Positions 59,515 through 64,000 of a DNA stretch of 64,000 nt are shown here, piece after piece (the stretch's first letter is position 1; each line of letters begins with the position of its first letter). A program made the translations under genes and the position numbers. Location: NCBI GenBank assembly GCA_948806215.1, contig CAQIDI010000001.1:77704-141703 (forward strand), written 5' to 3'. This DNA is from an uncultured Eubacteriales bacterium. GTDB lineage: Bacteria; Bacillota; Clostridia; Christensenellales; UBA1242. The notes beneath the pieces are model-generated. The model had not been told where the DNA came from, did no database searches, and saw nothing but the letters and a program-made list of their open reading frames with translations.

Positions 59515-61314
59515 TTAAATATTTTCGGCTAAGAACATATTTTTAAATTTTTCGTTTTTCTTAAATAACTTATCAAAAGTGCCACTATCAACTATTTTTC
59601 CTTCGTCTAAAAAGAATATCTTATCAACATTTTTAATTGTTGAAAGCCTGTGAGCAACAATAACTATTGTGCTTTTTCCTTTTAAATTATCAATGCTACG
59701 CTTAATATTTTCTTGTGCAAAGTTATCTAGCGAACTAGTGCTTTCATCAAATATTATAATACTAGAATTTCTAAGTAATGCCCTTGCTATTGCTAGGCGT
59801 TGTTTTTGACCACCACTTAATTTAACACCACTTTCGCCCACTTTTGTATCAAGGCCTTTATTTAAAGTTGAAACAAAATCGTCAAACGATGCATCCTTTA
59901 TTGCCTTTTCGATTTCGGCATTAGTTGCGTCCTTTTTTGCTAAAAGCAGATTTTCTTTAATTGTCATATCAAATATGTAAGGAAATTGGTTAACTAAAGA
60001 TATTGTGTTTCGAAGCGATTCTTTAGTTAAATTGTTTATATTAACACCATCTATTAAAATTTCGCCAGCATCTGCTTCATACATTTTTGACATTAAATTT
60101 AGAATCGTGCTTTTACCACTACCCGATTTTCCAACAAAAGCAACAGTTGTGTTTGGTTCAATTTTAAAACTTAAATTATCAAAAATTTTATTAACCGAAA
60201 CAATTTTTCTTTCGGCTTTTTGTTTTTCTTTTTTATTTTTATTATTTTCTTCAGAGTCTTTAGCTTGTTCATATTCGTTATAAGAATAACTAACATTTTT
60301 AAATTCGATTTCACCTTTAACATTTTTAATTTCCACTTCACCAAAATTTTCACAAGCAAATTCGGAACTGTTAAATAATGCAAACATACGATTAGAACAA
60401 ATTTTTATTTCAGTGAACTTTGAAGATAAATTTCCTAGTTGCCAAACTAAGCCATATAGCTCGTTATTATTTGAATAAACAATCATAAACGAAGCAAATG
60501 TTAATAGTGCTCTATCTAGTAGCACAACCCCCAAAATTAATAAGCCAATCGAAACAGTTTCGATAATAAAATTTCGAAGCGACCAACAACTCATATCGGT
60601 TAAATCGGTTTTATAATTAACTCGCTTATATTCATCATAATATTGCTTAGAAACTTCGCTTAACTTTTCTTCTAGGCCTATTGCCTTAATATCCTTTTCG
60701 CTTCTAACTATTTCGGTTGTTAAAGAATTAATTTTATCGCTAGCTTTTCTGGTTAACTTTCGGTTTTTATTAAACTTTTTAACTCTAAAAACTTCCAATA
60801 TTAAACAAACAGCAATTAATGCAACAACCACCAAACCAATATAAATGCTAAGTGTTGAAATATAAATAATAACAACTAAAGCCGAAAGGATTTCGGTTAT
60901 CATATCAACTATATCGGCTAAATTATTAACTAAGCGTTCTGGATCGTTAACTATGCGTTGAACAAATGTGCCGGTTTCGTGATTTGAATAGGTTTCGGAA
61001 TTTAACTTAAAGGCTTGTTTTGCTAAGTCTAAATTTAGTTCTGCCATAATGCTTGTTGCATATTTTTGATAAATTAAACCGCTGGAATACCAACAAATTC
61101 GCCTTAAAACCAAACAACCAATAATAATTAAAAATGTGTAAATTGCAGGCATATACATAGCTATTGTAACCTTTTCGATAGCACTTGCAAAAAGCATAGT
61201 TATTGCAATGCTTAAACCTGAAGCAATAACATAAACCATAACATATAAAAATATGCCAAATTTATATTTTTTTAAATAATCTTTAACGCTAACTTTATTT
61301 TTCATATCCTTCAT
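59515..61314 (-). CDS. ABC exporter, fused permease and ATPase (multidrug/lipid type)
   Basis: The 599-residue half-transporter has six membrane helices (about 20-40, 55-75, 130-150, 155-175, 240-262, 265-285) and an ATPase. The ATPase has Walker A GKSGSGKSTILNLMSKMY, signature LSGGQKQRLAIARALLRN, Walker B IIIFDESTSSLD and H-loop IVAHRLSTI. A charged insertion (about 350-375, KDSEENNKNKKEKQKAERK) lies early in the ATPase. It works as a homodimer, or as a heterodimer with a partner encoded elsewhere. GGAGG is seven bases before the ATG. A leader peptide and alternative RNA stems lie upstream, which suggests induction by a translation-blocking compound. Confidence 0.92.
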   Translation of the reverse strand: MKDMKNKVSVKDYLKKYKFGIFLYVMVYVIASGLSIAITMLFASAIEKVTIAMYMPAIYTFLIIIGCLVLRRICWYSSGLIYQKYATSIMAELNLDLAKQAFKLNSETYSNHETGTFVQRIVNDPERLVNNLADIVDMITEILSALVVIIYISTLSIYIGLVVVALIAVCLILEVFRVKKFNKNRKLTRKASDKINSLTTEIVRSEKDIKAIGLEEKLSEVSKQYYDEYKRVNYKTDLTDMSCWSLRNFIIETVSIGLLILGVVLLDRALLTFASFMIVYSNNNELYGLVWQLGNLSSKFTEIKICSNRMFALFNSSEFACENFGEVEIKNVKGEIEFKNVSYSYNEYEQAKDSEENNKNKKEKQKAERKIVSVNKIFDNLSFKIEPNTTVAFVGKSGSGKSTILNLMSKMYEADAGEILIDGVNINNLTKESLRNTISLVNQFPYIFDMTIKENLLLAKKDATNAEIEKAIKDASFDDFVSTLNKGLDTKVGESGVKLSGGQKQRLAIARALLRNSSIIIFDESTSSLDNFAQENIKRSIDNLKGKSTIVIVAHRLSTIKNVDKIFFLDEGKIVDSGTFDKLFKKNEKFKNMFLAENI

Positions 61315-61336
61315 AAAAAAACCTCCGTAAAATTTG

Positions 61337-61399
61337 CATACGAAGGCTTTAAAACATTTTTACATAGTTAAAACACACTTAAAAAGAACCATTCGTATG
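61337..61399 (-). promoter_or_regulatory. Attenuator-like RNA structure before the ABC exporter
   Basis: On the minus strand CATACGAA inside the leader-peptide frame (61392-61399) pairs with TTCGTATG (61337-61344). Two more G-C pairs past a one-base bulge make a 10-bp stem. In addition TTTAAAACA early in the leader frame (61424-61432) can pair with TGTTTTAAC at 61367-61375 or TGTTTTAAA at 61348-61356. The pairings compete, as in ribosome-controlled attenuators of erm and bmrCD type. No T run follows the stem at once, so control of translation is as likely as control of termination. Confidence 0.6.
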
Positions 61400-61450
61400 G
61401 CTTAATAAAAAATAATTTTGCTTTGTTTTAAAACTTTTTACTATGCTCAT
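61379..61450 (-). CDS. Leader peptide, 23 residues, upstream of the ABC exporter
   Basis: The short frame begins at ATG 61450 with a near-perfect AGGAGG nine bases upstream and stops at TAA 61379-61381. The product starts MSIVKSFKTKQNYFLL and ends with HTNGSF. It lies between a good promoter and the exporter start. Its last codons make one arm of the CATACGAA/TTCGTATG stem, so a ribosome stalled in the frame would change the fold. I infer a regulatory role, as with leader peptides of resistance genes. No similarity to a named leader was recognised. Confidence 0.65.
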   Translation of the reverse strand: MSIVKSFKTKQNYFLLSHTNGSF

Positions 61451-61503
61451 TGAATGTTTCCTCCTTATAATATTTAGCTTATTTAAAAGTTTTTAACATC
61501 AGT

Positions 61504-61532
61504 AGAATATTACACCTGTAAAAAATTGTCAA
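61504..61532 (-). promoter_or_regulatory. Promoter of the leader peptide and ABC exporter
   Basis: On the minus strand TTGACA (61527-61532), a 17-base spacer and TATTCT (61504-61509). The transcript would have a leader of about 185 bases before the exporter start. Confidence 0.8.
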
Positions 61533-61551
61533 TATAAAATTTAAAACTTGA

Positions 61552-62838
61552 TTAATTATTTCTTTCTTTTTTTCTAATCATTGCCCTTTCTTTGCCATTT
61601 TGCTTAGGTGTGTAATAAACCTTACCTTTTAAATCGTTTGGCAAATATTGTTGCTTGCAATATCCACCAAAATCGTGTGGATATTTATAACTTCCACTTT
61701 TGTCGTTATAGCCTGTTGGATGATTTTTTAAATGATTTGGAACAGGCGAATCTAAATATTTTAATGCATCAGCCTTTGCCAAATCCTTTGCAATTAGCAC
61801 AGAGTTACTTTTTTCGGCTTCGCACAAATAAATTATTGCGTGACTTAAGCCCAACTCACATTCTGGCATACCAAGTTCCTTAACAGCATTTAGTGCACTT
61901 ATTGCAATTAAAAGTGCATTACTATCAGCCATACCAATATCTTCTGATGCGTGAGCTATTAATCTGCGGGCAATAATTTTAGGGTCGCACCCAGAAAGAA
62001 GCAAACGTTGGCTATAAAACAATGCCGCTTCGGTATCGCTACCACGCAAACTTTTACAAAATGCACTCAAAACATCGTAAAATGTTGTTTCATCCATTGA
62101 AACTGCCTTTTTTTGAATGCACTCCTCAGCAGTTTGTTTATCGATTTCTATAACGCCTTTTTTGTTTGCAGTTGTTGTTCTAACAGCTAGTTCCAAGGCA
62201 TTATAAGCCGAGCGCACATCTCCAGCACTAGCCCAAGCCAAATGCTCTAAAGCATCAGCAGTAACTTCTAGTTTTAGTTCGCCATAGCCATTAACTTTAT
62301 CGGTTATTGCTCGGTTTAATGCTTGAATAATGTTTTGTTTAGAAAGCGACTTAAATTCAAAAACTCGGCATCTTGAAACAATAGCCCTTGTCATATTGAT
62401 ATAAGGATTTTCGGTGGTGCTACCAATAAAAGTAATAGAACCTTCTTCAACTGCCTGTAGCACGCAATCCGACTGTGCTTTGTTCCACCTGTGACACTCA
62501 TCTAACAACAAAAATGTGCGAGTTCCGTAAAGTTTTAAATTATTTCGTGCTTCTTCGATTATTGCCTTTGCATCACTCACACCCGAACTAACAGCATTTA
62601 ATTTTTTAAATATTCCTTTGCAAGTGTTTGCAATAATGTTTGCAATGGTTGTTTTTCCTGTGCCCGGAGGACCATAAAAAATGCAACTGCCAATAGTGCC
62701 AGCCGAAATTGCTCTAACTAAAAAACTATTTTTATATATTAGATGTTCCTGTCCTAAAAATTCTTCCAGTTTTTTTGGACGCATTCTATCGGCCAAAGGA
62801 GCAAATTTTGTAATGTTATCTTCAAATAAATCTTCCAT
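61552..62838 (-). CDS. rarA: Replication-associated recombination protein RarA (MgsA, AAA+ ATPase)
   Basis: RarA acts at stalled forks, related to clamp loaders. The 428-residue protein has PLADRMRPKKLEEFLGQEHL, Walker A FYGPPGTGKTTIANIIA, Walker B LLLDECHRWNKAQSDCVL, sensor 1 GSTTENP, and arginine region AIVSRCRVFEF. The tetramerisation domain has LRGSDTEAALFYSQRLLLSGCDPKIIARRL and SASEDIGMAD-like ASEDIGMADSNALL. It lies 21 bases after the window-edge gene. Confidence 0.96.
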   Translation of the reverse strand: MEDLFEDNITKFAPLADRMRPKKLEEFLGQEHLIYKNSFLVRAISAGTIGSCIFYGPPGTGKTTIANIIANTCKGIFKKLNAVSSGVSDAKAIIEEARNNLKLYGTRTFLLLDECHRWNKAQSDCVLQAVEEGSITFIGSTTENPYINMTRAIVSRCRVFEFKSLSKQNIIQALNRAITDKVNGYGELKLEVTADALEHLAWASAGDVRSAYNALELAVRTTTANKKGVIEIDKQTAEECIQKKAVSMDETTFYDVLSAFCKSLRGSDTEAALFYSQRLLLSGCDPKIIARRLIAHASEDIGMADSNALLIAISALNAVKELGMPECELGLSHAIIYLCEAEKSNSVLIAKDLAKADALKYLDSPVPNHLKNHPTGYNDKSGSYKYPHDFGGYCKQQYLPNDLKGKVYYTPKQNGKERAMIRKKERNN

Positions 62839-62859
62839 AGTACCTCTAACATAATTTTA

Positions 62860-64000
62860 TCACACAACACTATTTTTTTCAAAAGTTTTATTATTAATTA
62901 AATGCAAATAATTAATATTGTTGTATTCTATACCATTATAAATTGCACTATATTTTCCTTGATTATTTCTTATAATTATCTGTTGATTATTAGCCATTAT
63001 TAAAACTGACCTATTTGAAAATTTTGGTTCGGTTAAGTATAACCTATTGTTTTCAAACTTTTTTATTCCATAATTATTTAATAAATTAAAATATTTAAAA
63101 ACATAAGAATTTTTGTTGCTTCTATTTTTTTCAAGCCACATATAAAATGGCTCAAAATTAAACTGCTTTTTATACTCGACAATAATTTTTTGAGGAAACA
63201 CATTATTAATTAAGTTGTTAATTTTTTTATTAACAAATATTCTAACACTAAAAAATTGTTTTACAGAACTAGAAAAATTATAGTTTTTATCTATTGGGAA
63301 AAGCGAAATTAATGTGCCATTATTAAAACTATAAATATAAAACTTCTTATTTATAAGTTTGTAGTTAGCATTGTTTTTAATGTTTAAAATTTTTGTTTTT
63401 AAAAAATTAAAATCAAATTTTTTGTTTGGAATTTTTACAACATTATTTAATAAATCAACATTAAATTGCTTAATATTAATAATGCAATTATTGGCTTTAA
63501 ATAAACTTAAATTCGGTTTTTGCATAGCACAAAACGAGTTGAAAAATGTAACGTTAAACATTTTTGTTTTTATGGTTTTTATAGCCTTAGCAAAGTTATT
63601 TTTAACATTAACTTTTGCGTGACAAGAAAAGCCCAACTTTTTATTGTTTTGAGTTATTCCAAAAGAGTTTACTAAATATTTTTCGCTAGTTAGTTTTGCT
63701 TTTAGTATTATGCTAACAATAACACTTTGTTTTGAAATAACATTAATTTTGTTATTAATTATTTTTAATTTAAAAACTTGATTTTTATAATAAAACCCCT
63801 TTTCACCATTTCTATAAAACACTAAAAAGTTATTAATATTTTTTTTATTTATATTAATTATAATGCCATTTAAATTGTTTGATTTAATAAAAGCATAATT
63901 GCTTGGTTTTAATGTTTGTTTAACATAACAAATTTTTTTAATGCTTTTATGTGAACTGCTAACCATTAATTTTATTAAAAATATAAAACAGATTTTAAAT
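62860..64000 (-). CDS. Unrecognised Lys/Asn-rich exported protein (5' end outside the window)
   Basis: The frame stays open to the window edge. The ATG at 63966 has no ribosome site, and the 11 codons before it read FKICFIFLIKL. Together with MVSSS this looks like the hydrophobic core of a signal peptide, so the true start is probably beyond base 64000. At least 379 residues are visible, very rich in Asn and Lys, predicted beta-rich, with scattered aromatic residues and single cysteines. The C-terminal part reads SVLIMANNQQIIIRNNQGKYSAIYNGIEY. I recognise no family. It precedes rarA by 21 bases, probably in one transcript. Confidence 0.6.
   Translation of the reverse strand, partial: FKICFIFLIKLMVSSSHKSIKKICYVKQTLKPSNYAFIKSNNLNGIIININKKNINNFLVFYRNGEKGFYYKNQVFKLKIINNKINVISKQSVIVSIILKAKLTSEKYLVNSFGITQNNKKLGFSCHAKVNVKNNFAKAIKTIKTKMFNVTFFNSFCAMQKPNLSLFKANNCIINIKQFNVDLLNNVVKIPNKKFDFNFLKTKILNIKNNANYKLINKKFYIYSFNNGTLISLFPIDKNYNFSSSVKQFFSVRIFVNKKINNLINNVFPQKIIVEYKKQFNFEPFYMWLEKNRSNKNSYVFKYFNLLNNYGIKKFENNRLYLTEPKFSNRSVLIMANNQQIIIRNNQGKYSAIYNGIEYNNINYLHLINNKTFEKNSVV

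Noticed and set aside
1..64000. CRISPR array, prophage or transposon
   Set aside because: I saw no regularly spaced repeats, integrase, transposase, or phage structural genes; short repeats found are AT-rich hairpins or terminators.

Overview
The window is one continuous piece of an AT-rich chromosome (by eye about 30% GC, not computed) from a Bacillota bacterium, most likely an uncultured Clostridia-type lineage. Evidence for this: Bacillus-like gene order in four housekeeping blocks; a T-box before thrS; a CIRCE element before hrcA; AGGAGG-type ribosome binding sites and TTGACA-17-TATAAT promoters; and sporulation genes (a YtxC-family gene and an unannotated 26-codon SpoVM-like gene). I see no prophage, insertion sequence, integrase or CRISPR array. 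Almost all genes lie on the minus strand. The exceptions are glpK with a lipase gene, a basic repeat protein, a four-tRNA cluster, rpmB and a degenerate GDPD-like gene.

Layout. 1-6.2 kb: ruvC-ruvA-ruvB-queA-tgt-yajC, a TIGR04086-type membrane protein and the start of secD (recombination, queuosine, Sec export). 6.5-9.3 kb: infC-rpmI-rplT with a terminator-bearing leader, then an rRNA methyltransferase gene and yebC. 9.4-14.6 kb: a MacB-like ABC protein, thrS with its T-box, and ytxC. 14.8-20.3 kb: a glycerol module. Divergent operons encode a monoacylglycerol-lipase-like hydrolase and glycerol kinase on one side, and a GlpA-like dehydrogenase, an FAD/NAD oxidoreductase and a DUF1667 protein on the other. 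20.4-25.1 kb: an EEP-family hydrolase, an EamA transporter, and a P-type metal ATPase with its ArsR repressor and two clear operators. 25.3-28.5 kb: a divergent methionyl-tRNA-synthetase-like protein, a histone-H1-like basic protein, and tRNA-Val, -Gly, -Cys and -Leu.

28.8-41 kb is the rpoZ-priA-def-fmt-rsmB-rlmN-rsgA-rpe-(pnuC)-spoVM-rpmB-yloU-yloV block, ordered as in B. subtilis but lacking coaBC, prpC/prkC and thiN. 41.2-47.5 kb: ligA, pcrA, a small hypothetical gene, an APH-fold kinase and rpsU. 47.6-58.4 kb: HIT protein, mtaB, rsmE, a membrane protein in the usual place of prmA, dnaJ-dnaK-grpE-hrcA, hemW and lepA. 58.6-64 kb: a GDPD-like pseudoenzyme candidate, an ABC exporter behind a leader-peptide attenuator, rarA, and an unrecognised gene cut by the window edge.

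The points most worth checking are the hidden SpoVM gene with three cysteines (32154-32234), an AUU start codon on lepA as well as infC, a 23-codon leader peptide with alternative RNA pairings before an ABC exporter (61315-61532), a seven-cysteine extension on GrpE, and a MetRS-like enzyme without a normal KMSKS loop. All family calls come from reading motifs. No database search was run.
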